Of a stretch of 64,000 bases of DNA, positions 51,189 to 60,238 are shown piece by piece. The notes under the pieces were generated by a model. It had not been told where the DNA came from. It made no database searches and saw only the letters and a list, made by a program, of their open reading frames with translations. Both the position numbers and the translations under genes were made by a program. Source of the DNA: Salinibacter grassmerensis (lineage in GTDB: Bacteria; Bacteroidota; Rhodothermia; Rhodothermales; Salinibacteraceae); the NCBI RefSeq assembly GCF_947077765.1, contig NZ_CAMTTF010000002.1:186001-250000 (forward strand), given 5' to 3'. Positions within the stretch are counted from its first letter, which is position 1. Each line of letters opens with the position of its first letter.

Positions 51189-52214
51189 CTAATCAAGGCC
51201 CTGAAAGGTCCGGCGTAGCCTGAAAAAGTTCTTCTCACTATCCCATGAGAAGAGGGTCAACACTGCTTCCCCATTCAGATGATCTTTCGGGACGTACCCC
51301 CAGAACCGACTGTCTAGCGAATTGTCGCGGTTGTCTCCCAGTACGAAGAAGTAGTCCTGTTCGAACGTGTATCGGCGCTTCCGCTGACCGTCGATTCGAA
51401 AAACACCGGTTCCAACACGCTCCGCCCTGTGCTCCTCATATTCTTGGATTACCGTTTTGAAGAGTGACCAAGTCGAGTCTGTGAGTTGAACGGTTTGGTT
51501 TTTCTCAGGGACAGGAACAGGGCCGTAGTCGTCACGGGTAAAGTCGCTGTCTTCCGGGAAGGACGGTCGGCGCTCAGGGGAGGCCGATGCTTTCAGCTCC
51601 ACGTTTTGCACAAAAGAGTACGACTCCAGTGCGTCGGCGGCCTCCGAGGTAGCAGTAACGAGACGCCGATTGGGATCCGACGTCGGCCGTGCGGTCTGGA
51701 TGCCCAACGGGCGGAGGTGACTGGGCGATAATCGCATGCGTGGGTCCTCCAGATGCACGTCCCACTGCTGCTGGACCGTCGGGACGGCCGTGAGGGGCTC
51801 CCCGTTGACCACGGCTCGGCCATTCTGTACCTCGACGGTGTCGCCGGGGAGTCCGACGAGCCGCTTTACATACGCGGTTTTTTGGTCGATTGGCTTGTTC
51901 TCGGGAGGATAGTGAAAAACCGCAATGTTGCCGCGTTCTGGCTCGCTAAATCCGGGGAGGCGGGCTGACGGGAGGCGCACGCCCGGAATGTACAGATCCC
52001 AAAACGGGAGGCCGACCGAGTGCGGCGTTCGGGGCCCGTAGTGGAGTTTCGACGCCAGAATGTAGTCCCCTGGCTTGATGGTCTTCGCCATCGACGACGT
52101 GGGGACGACGAAGGGCTGGAAGAGAAAGACGTGGACTCCCATCACGACCAGCAGTGCAAAAGAAAGGGACGTCAGCCACTCCGTCGCGGCATCCTTCCAA
52201 GACAGCGCATCCAT
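51189..52214 (-). CDS. lepB: Type I signal peptidase
   Basis: Removes signal peptides of exported proteins. The 341-residue product has one N-terminal membrane helix, the catalytic Ser41 in VVPTSSMAKTIKPGD, the general-base Lys117 in TAYVKRLVGLPGD, and box E VLGDNRDNSLDSRFWG near residue 300. Between the Lys and box E lies a long insertion (about 130-290), so it is larger than typical. The start at MDALSWKDAA is favoured over a frame extension of 31 residues. It lies within the AT-richer accessory segment, so it may be an additional, not the housekeeping, signal peptidase. Confidence 0.88.
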   Translation of the reverse strand: MDALSWKDAATEWLTSLSFALLVVMGVHVFLFQPFVVPTSSMAKTIKPGDYILASKLHYGPRTPHSVGLPFWDLYIPGVRLPSARLPGFSEPERGNIAVFHYPPENKPIDQKTAYVKRLVGLPGDTVEVQNGRAVVNGEPLTAVPTVQQQWDVHLEDPRMRLSPSHLRPLGIQTARPTSDPNRRLVTATSEAADALESYSFVQNVELKASASPERRPSFPEDSDFTRDDYGPVPVPEKNQTVQLTDSTWSLFKTVIQEYEEHRAERVGTGVFRIDGQRKRRYTFEQDYFFVLGDNRDNSLDSRFWGYVPKDHLNGEAVLTLFSWDSEKNFFRLRRTFQGLD

Positions 52215-52367
52215 CTCGCGGTTTCGTTGTATTATGTCGGTATGACAACCGTGTGTATAACGGCGTAGATCAGCTCGCGAAAAGTCGCGGTACGACTGCT
52301 GTTTCAAACGTAAAAACTGATCTGAAAAGGCAAAACGGTCCGAGCCTTTCGTCAGCTACGTCAGGTG

Positions 52368-52850
52368 TCATGCGACATCCCGTTCCTTCTCCTGACTTGC
52401 TTCCTCTTCATTGTAGGCGACCACCAGTTCACAGAGCAGCCGCTGCTTCTCCAACTTTATCCCCCTCCACATTCCACCCAGGGCTGCAATTCCCATGCAG
52501 AAAGCAAAGAAGAGCGGAAAGAAGAACTCTTCGAGGGTCCAGTCCAGCTCAATTCCAACCCCGGAAACACCCGTCAGCAGGGCCCCGAAGATCAGGAGCG
52601 CTGCTGCAACCCCCGCGTTCACCTTTGTCCAATAGATTCTACGCTTAAGCGTGGGCAGCTTCTCCTCTGCGATTTCGGCGTATTCGCCCCCCTTGATCCG
52701 CTGTCGATCCGTGTAGCTTAGATGGATGTCAGGATCCTCAATCGAGGACTTGGACTCCTCCGTAAACCGAGAAAACAGCTCCTCATGCATTGGGCTCATT
52801 GGCTTTACGTAAGAGGAGGAAAAAGTACCTTTGATGAGCGCATAAAACAT
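52368..52850 (-). CDS. Two-helix membrane protein of unknown function
   Basis: A 160-residue protein with two predicted membrane helices (about 78-98 and 108-128) in its second half and a hydrophilic N-terminal part that contains DPDIHLSYTDRQRIKGGEYAE. No motif was recognised. The ATG at 52850 is used; ATG codons at 52799 and 52790 are alternatives. Base composition is similar to the two genes downstream on the same strand. Confidence 0.55.
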   Translation of the reverse strand: MFYALIKGTFSSSYVKPMSPMHEELFSRFTEESKSSIEDPDIHLSYTDRQRIKGGEYAEIAEEKLPTLKRRIYWTKVNAGVAAALLIFGALLTGVSGVGIELDWTLEEFFFPLFFAFCMGIAALGGMWRGIKLEKQRLLCELVVAYNEEEASQEKERDVA

Positions 52851-53413
52851 TTAGTACCGATCGATTGCGCCATATTACATTGTGCCGAGGCGATCCGCAT
52901 AAAGAGGCAATATCAATACTAATGTTATGCCGATTGGAATGTGCGTGTACGATATGGCTTTCTTCCGTGCACGTCAAATCAAACGACCAGTCCGCCCGGT
53001 CGCCCTCATTATGGGCGGCTCGTCGCCTACTGGGTCGTCTTCAAAGGACTCGTTTCCCTTCTTATATCGCGTCCGAGTGGCCGGTCGTTAAAAGGGATAT
53101 GCCTACCGGACCGAGAAGACGTTCTTCCGTCGGGTCGTCCGCTGCGTCACCCATCACGGGACACCGAGTCCGCTGGGGGGAACCAGGACGAAAGCGACGT
53201 GGGGTTAGGACTGCGTTCCGGCACCGGTCCCCCGAAAGAATCCGGTGCTCCTCAACCGGTAGCTGCCGTCTTTGCATGAAGGCGGGGCAGGCCCATCGTC
53301 CCCAAGGGGGGCGTAGCCTTGATCTAAGAGTAAAGCCGGGGTAATTGTCGAATAACAGTTCACATCTATGTTCTTGTAGTCCAACAGCTGTCTTTCCGTC
53401 GCCTCCTACCTCC
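52851..53413. other. AT-richer stretch without a supported gene
   Basis: About 560 bases between the accessory genes and btaA. The first part (52851-53000) is visibly low in G+C; the rest is more neutral. Several overlapping open frames on both strands exist, but none has a recognisable family or a convincing start. No transposase remnant or tRNA was recognised. The promoter of the btaA operon should lie near its right end, but no Pho-box-like repeat was found. Confidence 0.4.
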
Positions 53414-54646
53414 GTGGTTGGCTCTGCCGCTTCGCGTCTCAAACGCGCCGTGTTTCGTGACCGGGAGACATCGCGAGGGGCGCTGATGGATCGCCTCTTC
53501 GCACTGTGGTTTCGACGGCTCGTCTACACGCAGATTTGGGAGGACCCCCGGGTCGACGCCAGGGCCCTACGGCTCGACGATACGAGCCGGGTCCTCACCA
53601 TCTCGTCGGCGGGGTGCAACGTGCTCAATTACCTGACCCATACGCCTCAACGCATCCTGGCCGTGGACCTCAACCGGTCTCACATGGCCTTGACGCGGCT
53701 TCGATATGCAGCCCTGGTTCACCTGCCGTCCCACGAAGCGTTTTTTCAGTTCTTCGGGGTAGGGGCTGGGCGGACGAACCTCGATGCCTACCGGCGTCAT
53801 ATTCGGCCCTCTCTCCGTGATGCCACCCGGGACTTCTGGGAGGCACGGCGGCTGTGCGGGGTGGGGCGTCCGCGCATCCGGGCCTTCGAGGACGGCTTCT
53901 ACGAAAGCGGTTTGTTCGCCCGCTTCCGCGCCCTTGCGGGCACGATCGCTCGGGTGGTGCAGGGACACCGGCCCGCGGCCCTTCTTGAGGCTGAGACCCT
54001 AGCGGAGCAGCGGCAGTTCTTTGAAGACTGCGTCGCTCCCTTCTTCGATCACCCCGTCGTCCGCCGCCTGGCGCGGCACCCCACTGCGCTCTACAGCTTT
54101 GGCATCCCCCCGGCCCAGTATCGAAGCCTCTCGGCCACGGCCGACGGGTCGATCGTTGATCTGTACCGGGAGCGGCTTGAACGCCTCGTCTGTACATTTC
54201 CGCTGTCGGACAATTATTTCGCCTGGCAGGCCTTCGGCCAACAGTACGACACCGACCACCGGGAGGCCCTGCCCCCGTACCTGCGGGCCCGGCACTTTGA
54301 GGGGCTCCGGCACCACGCAGGCCGCGTGGAGGCTCGTCTCGCGTCCGTAGTCGAGGTTCTTCAAGACCAGCCGGACGGCAGCTTCGACAGCTTCGTGTTG
54401 CTGGACGCGATGGACTGGATGGACCCGGAGGCGATCGCGGCGTTGTGGGCCGAGCTGGCGCGTGTGGGGGAGTTGGGGGCCCGCATTATCTTCCGGACGG
54501 CGGGGCCGGGCTCCGTCGTCGAGTCGACCCTGCCCGACGGCCTCCGGGCCCGGTTCTCCTACAAACGGGCCCGCTCCGAAGAGCTGCACGCCCAAGACCG
54601 GTCGGCCGTCTACGGCATGTTTCACCTGTACGTGCTCACTGGTTAG
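53414..54646 (+). CDS. btaA: BtaA: S-adenosylmethionine:diacylglycerol 3-amino-3-carboxypropyl transferase
   Basis: Transfers the 3-amino-3-carboxypropyl group of S-adenosylmethionine to diacylglycerol, giving diacylglyceryl-homoserine, the first step of betaine-lipid (DGTS) synthesis. The product belongs to DUF3419; diagnostic segments are LFALWFRRLVYTQIWEDPRVD, ISSAGCNVLNYLTHTPQRIL, AVDLNRSHMAL and the C-terminal FDSFVLLDAMDWM. The GTG at 53414 is chosen because family members have sequence upstream of the LVYTQIWEDP block; GTG at 53450 and ATG at 53486 are alternatives. btaB starts 15 bases after its stop. Confidence 0.88.
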   Translation: MVGSAASRLKRAVFRDRETSRGALMDRLFALWFRRLVYTQIWEDPRVDARALRLDDTSRVLTISSAGCNVLNYLTHTPQRILAVDLNRSHMALTRLRYAALVHLPSHEAFFQFFGVGAGRTNLDAYRRHIRPSLRDATRDFWEARRLCGVGRPRIRAFEDGFYESGLFARFRALAGTIARVVQGHRPAALLEAETLAEQRQFFEDCVAPFFDHPVVRRLARHPTALYSFGIPPAQYRSLSATADGSIVDLYRERLERLVCTFPLSDNYFAWQAFGQQYDTDHREALPPYLRARHFEGLRHHAGRVEARLASVVEVLQDQPDGSFDSFVLLDAMDWMDPEAIAALWAELARVGELGARIIFRTAGPGSVVESTLPDGLRARFSYKRARSEELHAQDRSAVYGMFHLYVLTG

Positions 54647-54661
54647 TCCTGCCCCGTAACC

Positions 54662-55375
54662 ATGTCCGACCCCGACGGATTCGCGTCCGCAGCGCCGGTC
54701 TCGCCCGTGCAGGAGTCGCCCGGGCAGAAGATGGACCAGATGTACCGGTGGACCCGCCATGTCTACGACCTGACGCGCCGCTACTACCTTCTGGGTCGGG
54801 ATCAGCTGTTGAGCCGGATTGCGGACCGGCCCGCGGGACGCGTGCTCGAGGTCGGTTGTGGAACGGCCCGGAACCTACGACGCCTCCACCACCAGGCGCC
54901 CCGCCACTCCCTTTATGGCCTGGACGTTTCCCGGGCCATGCTCGCCACGGCGCGTCGAGCCCTCCGCCGGATGGGGTGTGCTCGGGCGGTCACGCTCCGC
55001 CTCGGGCGGGCTGAGTCCTGGCGTCCGGACGACCCGTTTGGAGGGACGGCCTTCGACGTGATCTTCTTCTCCTACGCCCTGTCGATGATTCCCGCGTGGC
55101 CCACGGCGCTGCGGACGGCGCTCACGCACCTCAGGCCCGGGGGGCGGCTCTACGTCGTGGACTTTTGGGATCAGGCGGGCCTTCCGGGCTGGGTGGCGCG
55201 GATCGTGCAGGGGTGGCTCTCCCTGTTTGATGTGTCCCCGCGGTGTTCGCTCGTCCCCAAGCTTCATGCCCTCGATGATCGGGGCAGGCTTGCCTGTACC
55301 GTGCGGCCCGTAGCGCGGCGGTATGCGTACCTGGTGAGTGTGGCCCCAACCGCGTCCCCCGGCACCCCCTGGTAA
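54662..55375 (+). CDS. btaB: BtaB: diacylglyceryl-homoserine N-methyltransferase
   Basis: Adds three methyl groups from S-adenosylmethionine to diacylglyceryl-homoserine, giving the betaine lipid DGTS. The 237-residue product has the BtaB N-terminus MDQMYRWTRHVYDLTRRYYL, SAM motif I VLEVGCGTARNLRRL, and later segments LYGLDVSRAMLATARR, FFSYALSMIPAWP and LRPGGRLYVVDFWD. Position directly behind btaA and before a plcP-like gene supports the assignment. Confidence 0.87.
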   Translation: MSDPDGFASAAPVSPVQESPGQKMDQMYRWTRHVYDLTRRYYLLGRDQLLSRIADRPAGRVLEVGCGTARNLRRLHHQAPRHSLYGLDVSRAMLATARRALRRMGCARAVTLRLGRAESWRPDDPFGGTAFDVIFFSYALSMIPAWPTALRTALTHLRPGGRLYVVDFWDQAGLPGWVARIVQGWLSLFDVSPRCSLVPKLHALDDRGRLACTVRPVARRYAYLVSVAPTASPGTPW

Positions 55376-55472
55376 GCGCGGGCGGGGACAGTGAGGCCTC
55401 CGCGCCGAAGCCTACCGTCGACGGGGACGTCCGGACTTATCGTAGCCCTACCCGGTTTCTTCCTTCTCGATT

Positions 55473-56282
55473 ATGCCGCACCAGTACCGCACCATCTGGA
55501 TTTCGGATCTGCATCTGGGAATGCATGGGGCCAGGGCGGAGGCGCTCTTGGAATTTCTGGACCGGCACGAGGCAGAGCGGTACTAACTTGTTGGGGACAT
55601 CGTAGACGGGTGGGTCCTGCGACGGTCTTGGTACTGGCCCGCGTCCCACAACGCGGTCCTGCGGGCCCTGCTCGAGCGGGCCCGGCGGGCGGACGTCGTT
55701 TATGTGCCCGGCAACCACGACGAGGCCGCCCGGCAGTTTCGGGGGCTTTGCCTCGGAGGCATTACGATTGAGACGGAGGTCGTGCACACCACCGCCGACG
55801 GACGTCGGCTGCTCGTGCTGCACGGAGACGAGTTTGACGGCGTGGTGCGCCACGCCCAGTGGGCTTCTAAGTTGGGCGGATGGGCCTACGAGCGGCTCCT
55901 CACGCTCAGCCGCTACGTCAACCGTGTGCGCTGGTGGATGGATCTTCCATACTGGTCCCTCGCCGCCGCGGCCAAGAAGAAGAGCAAGCGGGCGGTTCAG
56001 TACGTCGCGGACTTTGAGGAAGCCCTCGCCACGCAGGCCCGCGACCGAGGGATAGACGGGGTTGTGTGTGGGCACATCCATGTTCCCGCGCTGCGTCGGG
56101 TCCAGGGGGTGGCCTACGCCAACACTGGCGACTGGGTGGAGCACTGCACGGCCCTCGTCGAGGACATGGACGGAGCCCTGGCCCTACGCCGGTGGGCCGA
56201 GTGGTCGCCAGACAGGGCGAACGGGGAGCCTGAAAACGAGCACCCGGCCGGATCCCGCGCAGCCGAGCCGGTCGGGTGCTAG
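55473..56282 (+). pseudogene. PlcP-like phospholipase C, interrupted by an in-frame TAA
   Basis: The frame from the ATG at 55473 encodes a calcineurin-like metallophosphoesterase resembling the phospholipase C PlcP, which in other bacteria removes phospholipid head groups to make diacylglycerol for BtaA. After 37 codons, which include the metal motif SDLHLG, a TAA stands at 55584-55586. The same frame continues, intact, to 56282 with GDIVDGW, PGNHDE, LHGDEFD and GHIH, all expected in PlcP. A conserved Tyr is normally found at the stop, so a single base change from TAC or TAT would restore it. It is either a recent pseudogene, a readthrough case, or a sequence error. Confidence 0.8.
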
Positions 56283-56338
56283 TGGCGGGCGACGGATGAC
56301 CGACGAGTACGTCCCGGGCTCGTTTGGTTCGGTCTCCC

Positions 56339-58312
56339 TCACGGCCTGCTGGCTCGTTGGACCTCGGCCTTCTCGGCGCGTAGGAGCCGAACGACGAATC
56401 GACTGCCGACCCCCTTCTCGGTCTCGACGGAAACCGTTCCGTTCATGGCATCGGTGGCCTTCTTCGTTACGGCGAGGCCGATCCCCGTGCCTTCGTAGGT
56501 TCGGGCGCGTCCTTCGGAGGCTTGCCGAAACGCCTGGAAGAGGTCGTCCACCTTGTCGGGGTTCATGCCCACGCCCTTGTCCTCCACCTCCAAGACCGCC
56601 GCGTCCGCTTCCTCGTGGACGCGCACCCAGACGGGCGCTCCCTGCGCGCTGTACTTGATGGCATTCGAGATGAGGTTGCGCAGTATGACCTGAACCCCTC
56701 CCTCGTCCGCGTTCGAGAGGACCGGTCGGTCGGGGGTGTCCACGCGGAGATCGACGCCACTCGCCTCGGCCTTTCGGTGAAATTGTCGTGCACTGCTCCG
56801 GGCCTCCTGGGTCAGGTCGACCGGTTCGAACGAGAGGTCCATCTCCCCCGTCTCCAGCTTCGACAGGTTCAGTACCGCGTTGAGCGTGTTGAGGAGTCGG
56901 TGCCCACTGTCCTTGATGAGGCTCGCAAACTGCGCGACATTTCCCTCTGATTCTGCCCCGGCCTCGTCGCCGATGGTCTCGGCGAACCCGATGATGGACG
57001 TGAGGGGCGTTCGAATCTCGTGGCTCATGTTTGCAAGAAATACCGACTTCAGCCGGTTGGCGTCCTCGGCCTCCTGGCGGGCCGCCTCGGCCTGTTGCTT
57101 GGCCCGCCGGAGGTCCCGCTCCCGCTCCTTCCGCTCGGTCACGTCTACGCCCAGGCACAGCCGACGCCCGTCCTCAAGCTCGGTTCTCCACCACTCCGTC
57201 ACAACCCGGTCTCCGTCTCGGGTTCGCGGGCGAGACTCAAAGTGCTGCCTCGACGCCCCATCGATCATCCCCAAGATCTTGTGCCGATTGTCGTCGTCCG
57301 GGTACAGGAGCGTCCACGCATCGTCCCGCGCCCGAAGCTCGTCCTCACTCCACCCCAGGACATCCTCAAACTGCTCGTTGATGCGCTCGAACTGGTGCTC
57401 TGCGTCGAGGAGCATGATCATCACGGGGGCATGTTCGAAAACGGATTCGAACAGCTTCCGCATCCGCTCGCTCTGGCGCTTGGCTTCTTCCAGTTGGCGC
57501 GTGCGACGGTCCACGGCTCCCTGCAGCACAATCCCCCAAATCACCGCCACTACCGCCAGGCCCCCGAGAATAATTAGGGCAATACGGATGTACTCCCAGG
57601 TCAGGCCGGTCTGCACGAGGTCGCCGCTGTCTCTGGGTTCGATCCGGTACTGGGACCCATGCTGGCTTACGATCCCGGTGGCCTCGACGATGTCTCCCGT
57701 CTCGAATCGATCCGTCCGGAACCGGTCCTGGTGCCGATCCGCGATAAAGAGGGGCAACCGGGCGGAGGAGGACCCATCCGGGCTTTCGAGCACGAGGGCC
57801 CGTCCGGCAGACGTGCGTCGCCTGTCGACGACTCGCCCTCGTGTCCGCGCGAGCCAGCCCTCGTAGTGTCCCTCAGTGGCGGTGGATACGGTGAGGGGGA
57901 CGGGTTTGGGCACCCGGGTGGGCGCCGGGACAACGCGGTACTGCGCCACGTCGATTGCCGTTAGGCCGTTCTCCTCCAGAAGGCGTCCCCGAACAATGAG
58001 GCTGTCGCCCCGCTCGACCGACCCGTTCTCAGAGAGGCGAACGTGAATCCCGTGGGTGTCGTCCTGGAGAGCCGCCACGTTGAGCCGGCTGTGCGACAGG
58101 TGAGCCGGAGACGCGGTCACGCGCCCCCCAACGGCCAGGGTGTCGCCGAGTTGGTCCGGCTTGCCGTCCCCGTTCCCGTCCGCCAGCATGGCCGAAATCA
58201 TCGGGGTTAGGCCCACCTGGAGGCTATCGAGCGGCACGGGGCCTGAGAGGGCAGAGGTGGGGGCACCAAGCAGGCACGCGCCGAGTAGGAAGAAAAAAAC
58301 TGGTCGAGTCAT
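56339..58312 (-). CDS. PAS-domain sensor histidine kinase with an OB-fold-like periplasmic region
   Basis: A 657-residue kinase. A signal anchor (MTRPVFFFLLGACLLGAP) is followed by a periplasmic region of about 230 residues that resembles two OB-fold-like units (VGGRVTASPAHLSHSRLNV; LARTRGRVVDRRRTSAGR). A membrane helix (about 245-270) leads to a coiled coil, a PAS domain (about 290-400, APVMIMLLDAEHQFERINEQ), and the HisKA/HATPase_c module with the H-box FLANMSHEIRTPLTSIIGFAE, N-box LISNAIKYSA and G-boxes DKGVGMN and GTGIGLA. No response regulator is adjacent. It is convergent with plcP-like gene. Confidence 0.88.
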   Translation of the reverse strand: MTRPVFFFLLGACLLGAPTSALSGPVPLDSLQVGLTPMISAMLADGNGDGKPDQLGDTLAVGGRVTASPAHLSHSRLNVAALQDDTHGIHVRLSENGSVERGDSLIVRGRLLEENGLTAIDVAQYRVVPAPTRVPKPVPLTVSTATEGHYEGWLARTRGRVVDRRRTSAGRALVLESPDGSSSARLPLFIADRHQDRFRTDRFETGDIVEATGIVSQHGSQYRIEPRDSGDLVQTGLTWEYIRIALIILGGLAVVAVIWGIVLQGAVDRRTRQLEEAKRQSERMRKLFESVFEHAPVMIMLLDAEHQFERINEQFEDVLGWSEDELRARDDAWTLLYPDDDNRHKILGMIDGASRQHFESRPRTRDGDRVVTEWWRTELEDGRRLCLGVDVTERKERERDLRRAKQQAEAARQEAEDANRLKSVFLANMSHEIRTPLTSIIGFAETIGDEAGAESEGNVAQFASLIKDSGHRLLNTLNAVLNLSKLETGEMDLSFEPVDLTQEARSSARQFHRKAEASGVDLRVDTPDRPVLSNADEGGVQVILRNLISNAIKYSAQGAPVWVRVHEEADAAVLEVEDKGVGMNPDKVDDLFQAFRQASEGRARTYEGTGIGLAVTKKATDAMNGTVSVETEKGVGSRFVVRLLRAEKAEVQRASRP

Positions 58313-58622
58313 CGAGCAATGGGGGAGAAAAGACAAGCCGAAGGGAGGCTCGCCAGCGCGCACCGCTGGTGGGAGCGGAGAGAACACCAGTTGACGAGCA
58401 GGGGGAATACCTCGTCCCCAATAATCGACCGTCGAGGGCATGAAGCCAAATTATGTTTTTCGAAACTGAGCCCCTGAACTGGCTCACCGCCGGTAAGCCC
58501 GGCCCAGCGTGAGAGCGATCCCTTGATCCGCATCGGATTGATTCGTCGTAACGACCGAGGGCCCGATCCGTACGATGACTGTGTATACCCACCTACCATT
58601 CTGCTTTCTCCGCCTCGAGCCC
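58313..58622. other. Intergenic region between the histidine kinase and flavoprotein genes
   Basis: About 310 bases of divergent intergenic DNA. It contains a clear hairpin at 58348-58376, with an inner perfect stem CCAGCG/CGCTGG and outer GCTC/GAGC, lying 36-64 bases upstream of the kinase start. No confident promoter was seen for either gene; a possible TTGATC at the right side lacks a good -10 box. Confidence 0.4.
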
Positions 58623-60089
58623 ATGACGACCGACTGCGATGTCCTTGTGATTGGCGGCGGCGCCGGCGGCCTCTCCGCGGCCGGCATCGCCACCAACCTC
58701 GGCGCCAAGACCACCATGATCGAGCGCGACGCCCTTGGTGGCGACTGCACCTGGACCGGCTGCGTGCCGAGCAAGACGCTCCTCAAGGCGGCCAAGGTGG
58801 TCCACCAGGCCCGGACGGCCAGCCGATACGGCCTCACCGACCAGCCCGTCGACGTCGACTTCGCGGGCGTCATGGACCACGTCCGTCAGGTGCGGCAGGA
58901 CGTGTACGAGGAGGCCGACGCGCCGGAAATCTTCGAGGACCTGGACATCGACGTGCGGCAGGGCGATGCGCACTTCATCGACAGCCACACCGTGGCGGTG
59001 AAGCGGGGGGACGGGCGTACCGAGCAGGTGACGGGCCGCCACGTGATCGTGGCCGCGGGGGCCAACCCGCTCGTTCCTCCCATCGACGGCCTGCAGGCGG
59101 TCGATTACCTGACGAACGAGACGCTGTTCGAGCTGGAGACGCAGCCGGAGCGGCTCGCGATCGTGGGGGCCGGGCCCATTGGGACCGAGATGGCGCAGGC
59201 CTTCGCGCGCCTTGGCACGGAGGTCGTCGTGCTCGACAGGGCCAACCGCATCCTCTCGAACGACGACGCCGAGCTGGCCGCCACGCTACGCGAGACGCTG
59301 GCGGGGGAGGGCGTGGAGTACGTGTTGGACGCACAGGTAGACCAGGTCTCTCAGGACGACGGCACGATCACGATTTCGGCGGGGGCCCAGGGCGCGGTGG
59401 AGGCCGATGCGCTCCTCCTCGCCACGGGCCGCACGGCCAACGTCGACGGCCTCCGCCTCGACGCCGCGGGCATCGACTACACCCGCCAGGGCATCACCGT
59501 CGACGACCGGTGCCGCACCAGTCAAGGGCACGTCTACGCCGTGGGCGACGTGACGGGCCGCTACCAGTTTACGCACATGAGCAACCACATGGCCAAGGTG
59601 GCGGTCACGAACGCGCTCCTGAAGGTGCCGTCCACGATCGACAGCGACCATGTGCCGTGGGTCACCTACACGGAGCCGGAGCTGGCACACGTGGGCGCCC
59701 ACGCCGCCGACCTTGACGACCAGGGCGTCTCGTACGAGACCTACCGCTTTCCCTACGACCAGCTCGACCGCGCCATTACCGAAAGCGAAACGACCGGCCA
59801 GATCAAGGTGCACGCCAAGTCGCTCACCGGGAAAATTTTGGGCGCGAGCGTACTCGGCGAGCGGGCGGGCGAGCTCATCACGGCGTTCACCATCGCCATG
59901 CGCAACGGCGTCACGCTCCGCAACATCGGCGACACGATCCATCCGTACCCGGCCTACGGCGAAGGAGTGCGCCGCGTGGCCGACCAGTGGTACGTGCAGA
60001 AGCAGTCGTCCACCGTCACAAAGGTACTCCAAACGGTCTTTGGCTACCGCGGGCCCGTGCTCAAGTACGGACCGGACGAGATCGTGTAG
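58623..60089 (+). CDS. Mercuric reductase/dihydrolipoamide dehydrogenase-like flavoprotein
   Basis: A 488-residue class I pyridine nucleotide-disulfide oxidoreductase. The FAD-binding motif VLVIGGGAGGLSAAGIA starts the protein, followed by the redox-active disulfide in GGDCTWTGCVPSKTLLKA. The NAD(P)-binding motif is AIVGAGPIGTEMAQAF, and the C-terminal domain has HPYPAYGEGVRRVAD in place of the usual HxHPT-type catalytic end (HPYPAYGE keeps one His). No heavy-metal domain or mer gene is nearby, so the substrate is not clear; it may be a general thiol or quinone reductase. The start at MTTDCDVLV is typical. Confidence 0.87.
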   Translation: MTTDCDVLVIGGGAGGLSAAGIATNLGAKTTMIERDALGGDCTWTGCVPSKTLLKAAKVVHQARTASRYGLTDQPVDVDFAGVMDHVRQVRQDVYEEADAPEIFEDLDIDVRQGDAHFIDSHTVAVKRGDGRTEQVTGRHVIVAAGANPLVPPIDGLQAVDYLTNETLFELETQPERLAIVGAGPIGTEMAQAFARLGTEVVVLDRANRILSNDDAELAATLRETLAGEGVEYVLDAQVDQVSQDDGTITISAGAQGAVEADALLLATGRTANVDGLRLDAAGIDYTRQGITVDDRCRTSQGHVYAVGDVTGRYQFTHMSNHMAKVAVTNALLKVPSTIDSDHVPWVTYTEPELAHVGAHAADLDDQGVSYETYRFPYDQLDRAITESETTGQIKVHAKSLTGKILGASVLGERAGELITAFTIAMRNGVTLRNIGDTIHPYPAYGEGVRRVADQWYVQKQSSTVTKVLQTVFGYRGPVLKYGPDEIV

Positions 60090-60238
60090 TGTGGGGACGC
60101 GAAGGGATGGGGCTGGAATGGCGTGGAGCCGACGAGGGCGCGCCGGCAAAAGAAACCTCGAGAGAGACGGCTGGTGGAAAGGACGTGTGAAAGAGTGCCT
60201 CTCTACGTCCCCGTTTTCCACTTCGTCCCTGCACGCCC

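Noticed and set aside
53062-53442. A minus-strand frame of 126 codons before btaA
   Set aside because: It overlaps the region where btaA must start on the other strand, lacks a recognisable family, and its composition does not stand out from the other random frames nearby.
53300-53485. A Pho box upstream of btaA
   Set aside because: CTGTC-like pieces occur but not as two properly spaced repeats, so phosphate control cannot be supported from the sequence.
58623-60089. Assignment of the flavoprotein as true mercuric reductase
   Set aside because: No heavy-metal-associated domain, no C-terminal vicinal Cys pair and no mer operon; only the family-level call is justified.
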